In this document: piece by piece, positions 10,641-24,710 of the stretch | Numbering within the stretch: position 1 is the stretch's first letter | Layout of the letters: each line of letters begins with the position of its first letter | Origin: Undaria pinnatifida | Lineage: Eukaryota > Sar > Phaeophyceae > Laminariales > Alariaceae | Reading direction: 5' to 3' | Assembly (NCBI GenBank): GCA_012845835.1 | Contig: JABAKD010000020.1 | Location: forward strand, 8,742,915-8,806,914 | Length of the DNA: 64,000 nt | Position numbers and translations under genes: made by a program | Notes under the pieces: generated by a model | Database searches by the model: none | What the model saw: the letters and a program-made list of their open reading frames with translations, nothing else | What the model was told of the DNA's origin: nothing

Positions 10641-11784
10641 GCAGAAAGCGTTCCTTGTCGTATAATCGCGCGTGTGATGAAGGCGACATGTTGCGCCCGA
10701 TGACAGTTAACCGGGGCGCGGGGGGGGGGGCAGGATCAAAACAAAAAATCTTGCCGATAATGAATTATGTCTGTATGAACTCATTATTTTTTACTCCCTG
10801 CGGCGCATTGTTTCATCAGTCAAAACTCCCTCCAGGCATGACTCTGGCGAATGTTTCGAGTTATTTTTCGTCAACCCGATCCCGAAGGATTGACCTCTAC
10901 GATGCGCGGCACACACAACGGTCATGGCAGTGCCTTGGTCGCCACGGGCTAGCTGCGAGTTACAACCCGATTTCCAAGCGATCTTGTGCCATGCCATAAA
11001 ACCGATTGACCAAAGCTACTGTAGAGGTTCTCCATGTGTGTGTTCCGAGGCTCCTAACCTATTGAGGAGCTCTACATGTATTCCACGGTAGCCCCCCCAA
11101 CTCTTCTTGAACGAAATTGCCTGGTTTTAAAATCAGCTCCCGGCCGTATCTCCTGAATTACGGTGCCCCTTGCTACCCCGACGCCATCGTTCGATAGTCC
11201 GTTGCAAACAAGAAAATACGCGAAGCCTGTTTTTTTTCATAGCATCTTTCCTCGTATCGAGCAGCCAAGAGACGCCCTGTCAAAGAATATCGCTGTTTTT
11301 TGGGGGGGCTATTGTAGAATCAATTTCTACATGTATTCCCCACCCAGAAACTGACTTTGAGAAAAATGAAAAAGTGCCACCCTTGATGAAGAATCTCATG
11401 GCCTAGATACTTGAAAGAAAAAATATGAAAAACGTCAGCTGTGTGAGTACGACCGGTTGAATGGTTGAAACCCAACGTTTGCAAGCTGCGTGGTACATCT
11501 ATAGTCTACTCGGAGTATTTATTTTCATTTCATGATATATGGTGGTGTTTGTGAATTAAACCTACGGTATGGTTTGTTATTACACAGCAGTAGTAGTTGC
11601 ACAAATTTCACGGAAGGTCGATATTTGGAAAAAAATAGAAGATGAAGGAACAATGAACGAGATTCCGACGATTTGCGGTCAAGTACCGTCATCATTCGTT
11701 TTAGCCAAAAAAAGTGTTGCCTTTTATCGCACCACGGGTCGAGTTTCGGGTTTCGAACGTCCATCGACACAATAAACGGGATGA

Positions 11785-12114
11785 GACGCGTGCCGCGATA
11801 GAAGAGGTAGACGAGTGCTGTGATAGAAGAGGTAGACGAGTGCTGCGATAGAAGAGGTACACGCGTGCTACGATAGAAGAGGTAGACTGTGTGCTGCGAT
11901 AGAAGAGGTAGACTGTGTGCTGCGATAGAAGATGCAGACGCGTGCTGCGATAGAAGAGGTACACGCATGCTACGGTAAAAGAGGTAGACGCGTGCTACGA
12001 TAGAAGAGGTACACGCGTGCTGCGATAGAGGAGGTAGACGCGTGCTGCGATAGTAGAAGAGGTAGACGCGTGCTACGATAGAGGAGGTAGACGCGTGCTG
12101 CGATAGAAGAGGTA
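11785..12114 (+). repeat. Minisatellite, ~25-bp unit, about 13 copies
   Basis: Direct tandem repeats of a GATAGAAGAGGTAGACGCGT-type unit with point differences and one 26-bp variant. Minus-strand frames over it give a repeated Ser/Tyr/Arg-rich peptide, an artefact of the period. Confidence 0.95.
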
Positions 12115-12279
12115 GCACTTTTTTTCGTCTGAGAAAATGTTTTTTCCTGAAGACGGGGGATCCTTAAACCCCCAAATCGTCGGGAATACGTCTGTTTTTG
12201 TGCAATCGTTTCTCGTGTTGTGTACCTAAGCTCCGTGGGTTTTTTTCATCCGTTGTATAGCAACACCGCACAAGGGTAT

Positions 12280-12955
12280 GGGGGCAGGGGGGGGGACAGG
12301 AGGAGTAGAAGGGAAACCGCGGTAGATGAAAGTAGGAAGGAGACCGCAGACAGGGTAGCAAGGTACCAGGCCGACTAGTAGGTGGAACCTTTCTATCTAT
12401 GCCACTCGTACCGCCAACTGCTGCGGCTGCTCGGAATGTGATGTCTTGGTACTTTGATTTTTCCGTGAATTTATTTATTTATTTATTTATTTATTTATTT
12501 TTTTCTTTCCCCTTCTTATCCTTATGAAGGGAGTCTTGCATGGTGGGTAGGTGACGAGCCTGTTTTATTTGGCCCTCCCAGTCTTCCTTCTTCTACTTGT
12601 TTCTTTTTTCCGGGGTATTTTTTCCCTTTCTTTCCCCCTTGCATGTCCATTTTGGCTCATGCTCGGGGTATGTTTCTATCTCCCGTGCTTTGGCTCCCCT
12701 TTTTATTTATTTATTTATTTATTTTGTCTTGGTTTCTTTCGTTGTTTCTCTCTTTTACAAGGTATTTTGGTTTAATGAGAAGAACACAAAGGGGGGAGGG
12801 GGGGAAACAGGAGGAGTAGAAGGAAAGCCGTCCAAGGGAATGGGGGCAGGGGGGGCAACAGGAGGAATAGAAGGGAGACCGCGGTGGACGAAGGCAGGAA
12901 GGAGATGGCAGACAGGGTAGCAAGGTACCAGGCCGACTAGTAGGTACATAGCACT
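12280..12955 (+). repeat. Duplicated ~115-bp block plus (TTTA)n tracts
   Basis: 12280-12398 and 12840-12950 match closely (GGGGGCAGGGGG, later GGTACCAGGCCGACTAGTAG), about 557 bp apart. Between them lie (TTTA)n at 12472-12500 and 12702-12723 and T-rich DNA. This looks like a segmental duplication of non-coding DNA. Confidence 0.8.
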
Positions 12956-15900
12956 TTTCGTCTTTCTCTGGGGTATTTTTTTTTCCCTTTGTTCCCTCCT
13001 TGCGTGTCCAGGTTTTTGGCTCGTGTTCGGATTATCTTATTTTGGTTTTACTTTACTTTATTTTATTTCATTTTATTATGTTTCTTTTCCGAGCTTTGGC
13101 TCTCCTTTCCGGTTGGGTTGTTTCTTCGATTTCCCCTTCATTTTGTTTGTTTCATTTTTTGTTTTATTTTTATCTTTGTTTTTATTTGTTTTCTTATTTT
13201 GTTTTTGTTTTTTGTTTTTGTTTTTGTTTATTTCGTATTTCTCTCTTCCAATGTATTTCTGTTGCTGACGTATGTATGTTGTGCCTGTCGTACCCAGTAC
13301 TAGGGCATGACATTGCGTTGTCGAATGCATTACGATGCATTATCTCTGTGTCGTGGCTTGTGACCACAGAGCTGATCTTTCTAGGGTGAAGAATCAGTAC
13401 GGACACTGGGTGTGCTGGATGTCGACGAGTAGAAGAACGGTTTAATGTGAAGAACACACACACACATAGCAGTTTTATTTTTCATTCTAATCAGTTTTTC
13501 GGGAGAGGTCTTGATCTCCCAAATTGAAGAACATTGAAAGAAAAAAAGTGGTGCACCATATATCGTACCACGCGTCGTGATTGTGAACGTACCTGGTACG
13601 TCACTTTAAAGTGACTAACGACGGAAACGAAAAGTCCATGCCATGCCATGTGCCACACCATACCACGCCCTCTTGATGTATTTCAGTGGCGGGTTGTATG
13701 GACGGTGGAGGATAGACGATCGATGATGGGGGAGCGAGATTGCCTTGAGCACACAACCACACACCACAAACATTTGTCACCAAGAAGCGTTGCAATCAAT
13801 GTCAAGCGCAGAGAAGGCTCCGCTGTCACACCATCGTACTATCCTCTCGTATCATCAGGCTCTTGAGATCGATGCATATTATCGGTGTTGCTCTGTCCCT
13901 TCCTGTTCTGTTACTGCCGGTCGTGGGAGACGGATGGAAACGTGCGGTCGTAGCTTCGCCACAAAGCGCAAAACAGGGATTCGGAAGGAGCCCTACATTA
14001 TGAGGAGGAGGAGGAGGACAAGAGGAATGCCAAGATGCTAAAAAAACACACACAAAAAAAGGCAATAATCAAGACAAGGAAGGGACTTCCTCCCACTTTC
14101 AAGCGCTTATCGCAAGTAAGTCTGCTTTCTTCTTCTCCTGTTTTTCACTACCGTAGTCGTCACACCACTACGAAAGAAATACCGACTAAAACTCGCGAAC
14201 GATATCAGTGCGCTCGCACCAGTCTGCGGGAGAACCAACAAGCGTGCATGTATATAGCAACCCGACCATGTTGCAGCAGAAAAGACCGAGCACAACCAAA
14301 AAAAAACACGGTGCCGTGTCACGGCATACATGCGTGCCACGGTCGTATCACGAGAACGAAAAGAGAGAACATAAAGAGGATCCATCTACCCCATCGTTAC
14401 AAACCAGGTACCGATCGTGTATACAAATGATCAACATCCCGCGAGAAATCATCATCAGCGGCAGCAGGCGCAGCGGCACATCAGCAACGAAAGCAGCGAA
14501 AAAAGCACCAGTAGCCGTAGCAGCGCCAAAATAAGCAAAAGCTTTCGCCTACAACCCCATGCGTTTACGCGCAGATACCGATCGAGTTAGCTTTCTTTCG
14601 CCGTGCCTCGTGCCTCGCCCTTGCATTCCAGATCGATCGTGATACTCGTGCTATTCATGTTTCTTCGACACGGCAGCCGCGTTGACGACACCACGTACCG
14701 TGTTCTTTACGTTATATCCCCTCCGCCCCGTTTACCTCCGTCTATCCATCATTCGTTCGTTCGCCTTAAAACAAACGAAAACGACACGACAAGATAAGAA
14801 AACAAAACAAATAAAACAAATAAAAAATAGGGTATCATCAGAAAAATAGGGTATCATCAGTCATCGCAGCAGCAGCAGAGCAGCAGCAGGCAAACAGCAC
14901 GTCGTTTCGCTTCCGCGCTTAAAGAGGTATTATTATATCACAGGTAGCTCGAGACACGTAATCGGCTCACGGCGGCGGCAGCGGAAAACTACAAAACCAT
15001 AGTGCCGCCCGTCAACCAACCAACTGCTCTTCGTTCATCACCGAGCGAGTAGTGTAGCGTCAACCAACCAGCTAGAGTATCTGCGTTTTGTTCAGCGAAC
15101 ATCAAAGTAGCAGCGCCGTCTCGTGTAGTGTAGTGTAGTCACACGAGCCCGGGAGCGTAGTAGGGGGGGGAACCAAAACTCAGCTCGGATCTTTCCTGGT
15201 GGAGGGCTGTTCCCATATACTACGAAATATAGCGCTGCTATCATTGCGGTTGCTGATATCACAGAAAAAGCAACGCACGCATAATAACGCCTTCAGTTCA
15301 CATGGAAACCCCTTTGTCACTCCCTCCCCCCCCCCCCCCCCTGGTCTCCTCCAAATGCCGCTTGTTAACCAAAGTCACAAAACCACCTTTGAAAAAAGGC
15401 AACATTCAAAAGAACAAACCCGGAAAAAAAAAGAGAAAACGCAACACACAGTACTCTTCGATCAAAACTCTACCCTACCGCAAGCGCGACTACACGACGG
15501 GTTCCTCCTATTCAAACAACTCCACCCACAAAAACGCACAACGGACAACCCAAACTGAAACAAAAAGCACTACTTCGCTTCGTACAAGAAGAAAAAAGAA
15601 GCATCTAGTCGAAGCAGGAGGGAGAAGAATAACCGAGTCGGCGGGAAAAAAGAAAAACAAAAAAAAATCAAGAGAAAAAAAAATGTACGCAACAGAAGTT
15701 AACTGTACGAGCACACAATGGCTGAGACGAAACCGTCCCCCGATTCCTACCACCCCCGCGCGCCACGGAGGAAAATAAGGAGGGGGGGTAAATACAAGCG
15801 GGGGGGGGGGGAGAGGGTCAACAAATCTGCAACAGCTTGCGTACATCACTCCAGCTGCCGAAATCGCCCCCGGAACAGATTGCCTCCCCCCCAGCCGCCT

Positions 15901-16150
15901 TCGATAACCCGGTGGAATATCCTCAACACCCCAGCGTGGTGGTAGTAAAAGTAGTTAAAAACAACTTTGCGGTCTGATCTACCGTGTGGCCGTCTCCGCC
16001 TTCACCTCTGCCCCCACTTATGTCCTCGCCGCCATCCCCGCCTCTTCCTCCCCAATAAACGCATTATCGCATCGCCTCGCCGTGCGTCCCACGCACTACC
16101 CTCTCGGTGAGCACGAAAAATCTTGCAGCGCACCGAAGCGACTGCATCGC
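12956..16150. other. Gene-free stretch: T-rich, then A-rich DNA
   Basis: 12970-13260 is almost pure T/G-rich pyrimidine-type sequence on the + strand. 14760-15700 is A-rich with CAG clusters and a C-run at 15325-15341. No exon was recognised. It lies downstream of both the lipase (+) and VSR (-) genes, so it is probably convergent 3' DNA. Confidence 0.5.
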
Positions 16151-16570
16151 AATTCCATGGCATGGCATGACATATATACCATGGCGTCCTAATCCCATAT
16201 GGTCCCATCTCAAAGCATGACATCTCCCCTAACGACCTGCCATCCCATCTCATTTCAGGAAATCCCATCCTATCCAACAATCCCATCGCATGGCATCTCA
16301 CCCCATCATATGACACACCCGTCTTATCCCATCCCCTCCCATGGCATTCCACCGCACCCTCTCCCATTCCATCCCATCGCACGGCATCGATTGGCACCCC
16401 ATCCAACACTGTCCAATCCCATCCCATTCAATCCCATCCCATTCAATCCCATCCCATCGCATGGCATCTCAATCCTATCCCAACCAATTCAAACCCATGG
16501 CATCCAATCCCATCCTATATTCCATCCCATTGGTCCCATCTGACAGCGTCCTATCCCAGCCCATCCCATC
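16150..16570 (+). repeat. CCCAT-type degenerate satellite
   Basis: Many copies of AATCCCATCC/CCCATCGCATGGCAT-like words with a 5-10-bp period. The open + frame across it is periodic Ser/His/Pro/Ile sequence and is not a gene. It ends a few bases from the VSR stop codon. Confidence 0.92.
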
Positions 16571-16583
16571 AGCATCGCGACGA

Positions 16584-16721
16584 CTACATGAGCTGGGTCT
16601 CCTTTGTGCGCCCAACGGCGTACGTGTTGCCTCCGTGCGGGCTCATGAACGGGACCCGGGCGGACGAACCGGGCGCGTCAAAGTCTTCAAGCGGCATGTA
16701 CTCCGCCAGGATGCCTCGCAC
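16584..16721 (-). CDS. VSR last exon: cytosolic tail with YMPL
   Basis: Acceptor GCTAAG after a long pyrimidine tract; phase 0. Reads VRGILAEYMPLEDFDAPG and ends ...RTKETQLM with stop TAG at 16584-16586. YMPL is the tyrosine sorting signal of plant VSR tails, here in almost the same sequence context. The tail is longer than needed for the motif and ends in a polar stretch. Confidence 0.93.
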   Translation of the reverse strand: MRGILAEYMPLEDFDAPGSSARVPFMSPHGGNTYAVGRTKETQLM

Positions 16722-19700
16722 CTTAGCATACCCCAGTTCGGAAATAAAGGAAAAGGGGATGATAAGGAGGGAAGGGGGGGGGGGGGGGGGGGGGGGACGA
16801 CGGCAGCCGTCAACGCATGGTCGACTGAACCGAAAACCACCCCAGACGTCGGACAGATAGACCATCGATCCCCACTTGATGATCTAGATCTTCCTGGGGA
16901 AGATCTGTATGGTGTAGCTCATGTTGCCGGGTGGGAGACGTACCATCTGCATGATCTAGAACTGTTTCCAGGGTTGGATCTGCACTTTACATGTACAGAT
17001 TCTGCACTGCATCTCCAAACGGCAGATCTGTACGATCTGATGCACATAGATGATCTAGATCGTCATCTGTCCGAGGTGATGGATCCATACTGTCATCTGC
17101 CCGAGCTATGAAGAGTTCTATCCCCTTTGTACAGTACCTCCTCTCTCCCACAAAAACTACCAACTCGTATACGTGCATGAGATTGGCGTGGACAGTCCGG
17201 GGCGTCAGGTGAACAATTCGAAAAAGAGCACAAGACACAACCCATAATTGTACCAGCTCTCACCCTCCCCCAAACCCAGCCATCATCGAACCAGCTACCT
17301 CCCTCCCTTCTTCCCTCCATCTCTCGTTTTTCTTCTCCCCCCCCCCCCGCCTTGCCCCCTCTCTCACCTGGTCTCGCATCTGCGTCTGCGTGCGCTTGTA
17401 GTGGGCGTATCCCGCCGCGGTCATCGCCCCCATCACTGCCACGAGAAGGAACATGGTGCTGCCCACAGACATGCCTCCGCCCGTGCCCCCCGTCCCCCGG
17501 TTGTGCATGCACGCGTCCACCAAGTCGCTGCTGGGTTGCCCGGCGCATCGACACACCTGCTCGCCCCGCAACCGGTGGCGACACCCCCCACCCGGCACCG
17601 CAAACAACAGCACCAAAAAACATTGTGGCGAAAAATCATTGAGAAGAAAACTACAAAATATAAAACATGACAACCAAACTTTGTCGTATCGTGAAATGGA
17701 AAATTTGAAGACAGAAAAAAGGTAGAAACTGACTAACTAACGCAGCGAAATAAAAACGCGAACGCTTTTTAGAAATACTTCCGCGTGAACAAGCGGAAAA
17801 AAAAAGAAGAGAAACTGACAAAACTACGGCGAAATAGGAAAGCGGCAGGTAGAGAAAGAAAGGCAACTTTGGACATGATTCCAAGAAAAAACAGGCAATT
17901 GTTAAGTGGGAGATTATACGAGCATACCAGACAATATTTGTATTCTTACTGGTGCATAAGTAGGCGTTCAATAAAAGCAGATAGCACAAGGGCTCCGCTC
18001 CGCCGCGGGCGGCTGACGCCGCTCGCCACGCTTGCGCAAGGAAGAATATAATGCGAAGATGGCAGAAAGAAGAGGTCCATAGTCTTGGTGCAAGTAGCGA
18101 TTTGATAACGCTAAGAGCTACTTTGTGCAGAGCCGATTGCCGTGAGCTGTGATGGGTGCTTGTTGGCGATGTCACGTTCTGATCGGCAGTACGGGTGTAG
18201 CTCGAGATACAAAAAACATTAACCTCTTTCTAACTCCTGAAAATAACCTAGTCTAACGCCACGTGTTTTGTTCCGATGTCGGGAGTGCGGTGTTAAAACG
18301 GATGGGTTAACATGACCGAGAGGACAATAGACCAAGAACGCAAAAAGAAGAGCACCAACGTACACACGCACATACCGGCACCTGGTACCTGATACTTCGC
18401 ATGATACCTGGTACTGCTCTATATTCGAAAAGAAAGCACAGCGCAGCACGACACAGCACCGCACCGCAGGGAAGGCGCGGCGCCGCACAGCACCGCACCG
18501 CACGGCGCTGCGCTGCGCTGCGCTGCGCTGCCCTGTGCTGCTGAGCTATAGCTGAGCTGAGCTGAACAGGGAGTGAGTGCATTTTGTATGATTCAATAAT
18601 GTAGTACGTACAAACCTGATGGTGCACCGGTACCTGGTATGATACTTCGAATGATACCTGTCATGTACGAAACGGTACGTACAGCACAGCGCGCAAGGCA
18701 CAGCGCGAAAGGCACAGCACGGCACAGCACCGCAGCGCACCGCAGCGCACGGCAGCGCACGGCGCTGATCTGCTGAGCTAGCGTTTTGGTGCGCTGCTGA
18801 GCTGAGCTGGGCTCATGAGCCAAGCTGAGCTCAGCTCGGACTCGGTACGATGATACTTTATGCAACTGAAAAAAAAAGTGAAGGAAGAAATCAAAGAAAA
18901 TCTGGACCGTTCCGCAAGTAATGGAAGGAGGCGGTGTTCAAGTGGGAGGTCTTGAGGGGCCAGGGATGTACCAACCGAGCCCGCTCAGGGAAAAGAGCGA
19001 ATTAAGTGTGTGGTGTTTCTTGTCAGAAAGAGATTGGCGCTTAAAGGCCCCAACAGACGCGATCGCAGCGGGTCTCGAAGGCAGTGCCTACCTCAGTAGA
19101 TAAATCATCGTTCAGAAAGATGAGCGCAGTGCCTACAGCAGTAGATAAATCATCGTTCAGAAAGATGAGCGCCCGCAAGAGCAGAGACCGCAAACTGCAC
19201 CACCATAAGGCGCTACCGTAGCCGGAAGGTCAGCAGCAGCTACTACTAATAGTAGTGCTGTTAGCCACCCCCGCCAACAAAAACCGCCAACAAGCAGCAC
19301 TAAAAAATCATCATAAAAAAACGGAAAACTCGAAAACATCACCACGCTGCTGTCCCGTGTGTGCTGGTTGGTGTATGTAAGGCATTACCAACAAATCTGA
19401 TGGTATCGGTCGGACGGTGCCGACTTACGGCTCAAGACATGGTACATCTCCCGCTCCACCCAGCTCAAAAGGGGCCCGCCCGTCCCTGTGTGATAGGCGG
19501 CCGTGAAAACTAGCCAACTCGTTTCGCTCGAAATTATATAATACTTCCAAGTATCAAGGAACAACGGACACCGCCAATCTACAGAAATGGCCAAACTAAA
19601 TAGAGATATGTATTGGTACCATCAATAAAAATAAAGCTGCGGCAAAACGACAGCGAAGGAGAGCAATGAGCCCGTTATGGTACCCTCAACGAAACAACAA

Positions 19701-22700
19701 ACGGCAGAGCTGTTAATACATGTTAATTTACCTCGGGCTCCGTGCCGCTCTTGTACCCAGCGCAGATGGTGCTGAGGACGGCGGCGGTGCTGATGCCACC
19801 TCTCTCCGCCACGTTGTTCACGAACACCGTAGGAACGATCACGATCGACTTGGTACCCTGAAAGGGGAGTGAATGGATGGGTGAGTGTGTGGTTAGGTGG
19901 GTGGGTGGGTGGATAAATGAATGGATAGAGCGCAGAGGGTGCTTCCGCTAAAAGCGACCAGCGCTGCTGCTGCTGCTGCTGCTACTACCGCTACTGCTAC
20001 TATTACAGCTGCTGCCATTGCTGTTGCTGTTGCTGCTACTACCACTTCTATTACTACAATTTATAGCTTGTGCATAGCTGCTGCTGTTACTGCTGCCTCA
20101 ACCGACGCTGTACTGCCGCTGCTACTGCATATATTTCGTGGACCCGAACACACGCCCAGCGGACGACACCAAACTCGCAAACGGAAGCATCAAGCGCCGT
20201 GAGGGGCAAACAAAACACAGGCAAGAGGAACCTCGCGACAAAACGGCGGACTCATTCAGCTTGACAAACTGCAAATAGAGAGCGAGGGAGAGAGGGAGGC
20301 GTACGAAACGCATCCCACACAAGCTTAACGTGCAGTCTGCCCTGTGCCCACGACCTATTTGATCACGATGAGTCAATGTCAGAATAACAACAGCACAACC
20401 ATGCACAGCAAAAGAGCTGCATCAACACATTTATCCAGCAAGTACCGTGTCGAAAAAAGTGCACGAAGACGCTACCAATAAGCACACGTAATACATCATG
20501 GATCAATGAAGCCATGAACCCTCAAAACGTCGACCGCAACGACTAGAATCTGTGTAGGAGAGGAGAAAAAGAGGGGGGGGGGGGGGTTGGGGGGGGTTAC
20601 CTTCTCTACCAACTCCTTTGCTAGGATGGTGTTTTCGCGGTCATCTTCAGTTCCTCCTGAATCCGTCATGCACTTGTTGACCGCATTCTTGTCCACTCCT
20701 GGGGAAGTGCACATTTGAGTTGAGAACGAGGGGAGGCGGGAGCGGGGTGAGGGAGGGGTGTGTAGAGTTTGAGATCGCTTCATCTGAGATCGCTTCCAAA
20801 TTTCATACAGAGACGCAAAAACCTCAACCCCCAAGGGCAGCGAACGACACAAAAGACAGCAAACACCGACACCACCACGAAAAAAGAAAGGAAAAAGCAA
20901 CACCAGAGCATCGCCAACAAAACGAGAAACCACGACCAGTATCGAACCCACCGCAACATCACCAAACTCAACAACAGTAACACCACAGCCACCCCCACCA
21001 CCACAACAATCCCACCACCACCAACCACCACCACCACCACCACCACCACCACCAGCACCGCAACGTCAAAACCACGACCACCAGTACCACCACCAGGGAA
21101 TCAGGCAATACAGTAGGTGTTGCGCTGTTGCGCTGGCGCACATTTTTGATAAATTCTGATTTCCGTAACACGCACCGCTATTTACGCGCAACAAGAATCG
21201 CTGCAAGCATTTCTCTTTTTTGCGCACCTTTCGCCAGGGTCAAACATTTTTTGGGCCCTATTTTTCGCCGTAGGCGAAAACAAAATACGGCTGTTTTTTA
21301 GGCTGTTTTCTTTCAACGCAACGGGGGCCCTCTGGGGGCCCGTGCGGGGTGCGCAACACGCCTCGAGCGCGTGTAGTGCGCATTTTCCCTCAACACCACC
21401 ACCCTCACCATCCCCACCATCATAATCACTATCACCACCACCACCACCACCACCACCTACCACCGCCACCACCAAAAGAAACCCCGAAAAGCCCACCTGC
21501 TGCCTTCATGGCCTTATCCACACAATTGGCGTCGTTGAAGTTGCTGCCTGACACCGAGCAAGACGCGAAAAACTCGTTTACGTACGACCACCACTTCTCC
21601 CCGATGCCCTTTTATGTTGGCCGGATCAGCGCGCAACCAAATTACACGGTAAGGGAAAAAAAAGGTGAAATGAAAAAAAAATAAGGGAAAGCAAGGGAAG
21701 GCAGAGGCCATTGCCGCGGGTGGGGGGGACGGCGGGGGAAGCGCAGGCGAGCAGGCGAGGAATGGAGGGAGGCAGGGAGGGAGGTTGGGAGGGAGGTAGG
21801 TAGGTAGGGAGGTAGGGAGGGAGAGAGGGAGGGAGGTAAGGAGGTAGGGAGGGAGGGAGGGAGGGAGGGAGGGGGGGAGGGAGAGAGGGAGAGGGGGGGG
21901 GGAGGAGGGAGGGAGGGAGGGAGGGAGGGGGGGGGGGGAAGGAGGAATGGGGATAATATTGATGTCTGTGGGAGAATATTCGTCTGCGATTACTAAGGCG
22001 GGACTTGGTTGCGATGGTTGCTGGTCGGACTCGTGGGCGCTCCATCCTAACGTATCCACCCCTGTATTTTTATCCGAACGTGTAAGTTCGTATCCAAAAC
22101 GTACCCAAACCTGTGTTTCATTCACAGTACGTCTCGTATCCAAAACGTATCGAAAACTGTATTATACACACACGTTTACGTCCCTATCCAAGACACATCC
22201 AAATTTGCCATTTATCCAAAAGGTAACGCTCGTCTCTAAAACGTATCTAAACATATATTTTACTTTATCCACACGGTAACGGCCGTATCCAAAACGCGTC
22301 TAAACCTGTACTTCATCCAAACGATAACGGTCGTATCCGTATCCAAAAGGCATCAAAACCTCACTTGCATCCAACCCGTAATGTTTGTATTCAAATCGTA
22401 TCCAAACCTGTCTTGCGCCCAAACCGTAACGGTCGTATCCAAAACGCGTCCGAAACTATACTTCATCCAAACGATAACGGCCATATCCAAAACGTATCGA
22501 AACTTATGTTGTATCCGACCCGTAACGGTCGTATCCAAAACGAGTCCAAACCTGTACTTCAACCAAAAACGATAACGGCCGTACCCAAAACGTATCCAAA
22601 ACTGTTATGTATCCAACCTGTAACGTTTGTGTCCAAAACGTACCCAAACCTGTACGAGTCCTTTCAAACGTCAACCTTCGCATCTAAACTACCGCCGAAA

Positions 22701-24663
22701 CGTTCGTGACTTAATCCAGACGTGTCTTGTGCAGCATCCAAACGTTTGTATACTCCCCATCACATCAATCCAGTGATGAGCTTTATCACAATCAACAGCC
22801 TAGTCTACGCCGGCAGTAAAAACCGCAAGTAATCTTGCCCCCCCCCCCCCCCGCGCGCATTTTTTGTTCCGCACCTGATCCAGCAACGGTGCGTTCTCCC
22901 CTCCGTAAATGTTCCAAATGCACTTCTGGCGCAAGGACTCTCTAACCACGTCCGCTCCAGACACGCCCGCCTTGGTGTCGAAATCTGGGTCGGTCATGCA
23001 ATACCTCCCCCGGTTCGTGCACAGGGACCCGCAGTTGCTGACGCCCGTCTGCGGTCGCATGAGGACGATTTTTATCGTTTTTGTGTTGTGTGCTGTGTAG
23101 AGCATGTTGCGTTTTGTGTACTGCGTGTTGAGCATGACGTGTTGTTTACTGCATGTTAATAATATGTACCATGGTATGTGTCGTGTATTGTTTAGAGCGT
23201 ACAAGGCATTGTGAATCGTGTGCTGTGAGCGTCAGCACATGTACATTGCGTGTGCTGGATTGGGAGAGCTCGTTTTCTTTGGTATATGTCATGTCTTGTT
23301 AAGAGCATACAAGGCATTGTGCATCGTGTGCTGTGAGCGTCAGAACATGTATATTGCGCGTGCTGGATTGAGAGAGCTCGTTTTCTTTGGAGCTTGGCTG
23401 TGCGCCATTTTTTACGCCCTCTTCCAAACCTTCTCACCACACCCCCCTCCCCCTCACCCCCCCCTTCCCCCCATCCAACGCCAAAGAAAAACACCAAAAC
23501 ATTGGCACGAACCAACAGCGAACGAGGAGTAGGCAGGAGTAGGCAGTGACGACTCTCTTTCTCTTCCGCTGGTAAGGTATGGAAACTTGGCGGGTTGTTC
23601 GCGACCAAGAGAAAGCAAAATGTAGACATAACAAGAAAAAAGAAAAGAGAAAAAAAAAACTGAAAACACCGCCACAGTCTAAAGCTCCTGTTCAGTCGGC
23701 TCTGGAGGTACTAACGCAGCTCTGCCGTAGCTGCCGCCGAACAACTCCTGGGGATACAACCATCCACACCTCTGACAGATCACGATCTATCACGATCTAG
23801 ACAATCTACAGTAGATCCTGTATCTGCTGTTATGAGAAATGGCGCAGGAGCTGTAGACTAAGTTTACCATAGCCCCCCCCCCGAAACAAGCGGTTTTCCT
23901 CAACGAACATTTCATGGCTGCTCGACACGAGGACGCATGTTATGCAAATCATATCCTCGTTCGTTTTCTTGTTCGCTACAGACTATTGAACGATGACGTT
24001 GGGGTGGCAACGGGCACCGAATGTCAGGAGCTGAGGCCGGGAACTGCTTTGAAAACCGGCGAATTCGGTGAAGAAACGTTGGGGGGGCTACCGTAGAACG
24101 ACTCTGTATATGTTAGAGTACAGATCTAAAACGGGAAATATTTGCTAGATCATGTAGATCGTGCGGCTCCCACCAGGTAACATGAGCTATACCTAATAGA
24201 TCATACAGATCTTCTCTGAAAAATCTATATCATCATTAAGTGGGGACTGGCGATCTGTCCAACGTTTGCAAACCATCGATAGCAAGAGTCGACCCATAGA
24301 TAGCTAGAGATGCGGAAATGGCTTGAGGCTATGACACGTATAAGCACGCCTCTTCTCACCCCCGTGCACCCATAGGACGCGCCATTGTACACCACGTAGA
24401 ATGGGGTGAACTGAGCGCTCGGCCCCAAAGTCTTGACGATCTCCTTAAAGTCTCGCTTGAAGGGCTTTTAGGTAAGAACAGCAGATAAAAACGGCAGCGG
24501 AAATAAACAAACGAGGAAACGGGAGCGTCAACTACAGCTGTAGAGAGAGATGAGTACCGAAAAACGGGGATTTCATCAGCTTGCTAGCGTGCGTTTCAGG
24601 TGCGAGCAACGGCAGCAACGACAGCAGACGACGACAAACGATGGCAACAACCAACGAACACCG

Positions 24664-24710
<47 letters not shown>

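Larger units (their letters stand above)
6176..11780. other. Long non-coding stretch downstream of the lipase
   Basis: No exon with family homology was found. It contains pyrimidine-rich DNA, C-runs (7110-7121, 7387-7404), a G-run at 7595-7603, a 71-bp tandem duplication (8659-8801) and a short direct repeat of a GGGCGGGATGTCGGGTAC word near 9817-9868. One minus-strand frame at 10326-10640 has protein-like composition and is listed separately with low confidence. Confidence 0.5.

Noticed and set aside
16341-17111. 256-codon plus-strand ORF
   Set aside because: It crosses the CCCAT satellite, the antisense of the VSR tail exon, a G-run and the GATC palindrome cluster; composition changes with each repeat.
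22057-22680. CRISPR-like repeats at 22 kb
   Set aside because: There is no separation into identical repeats and unique spacers; whole 48-bp units vary along their length, as in a minisatellite.
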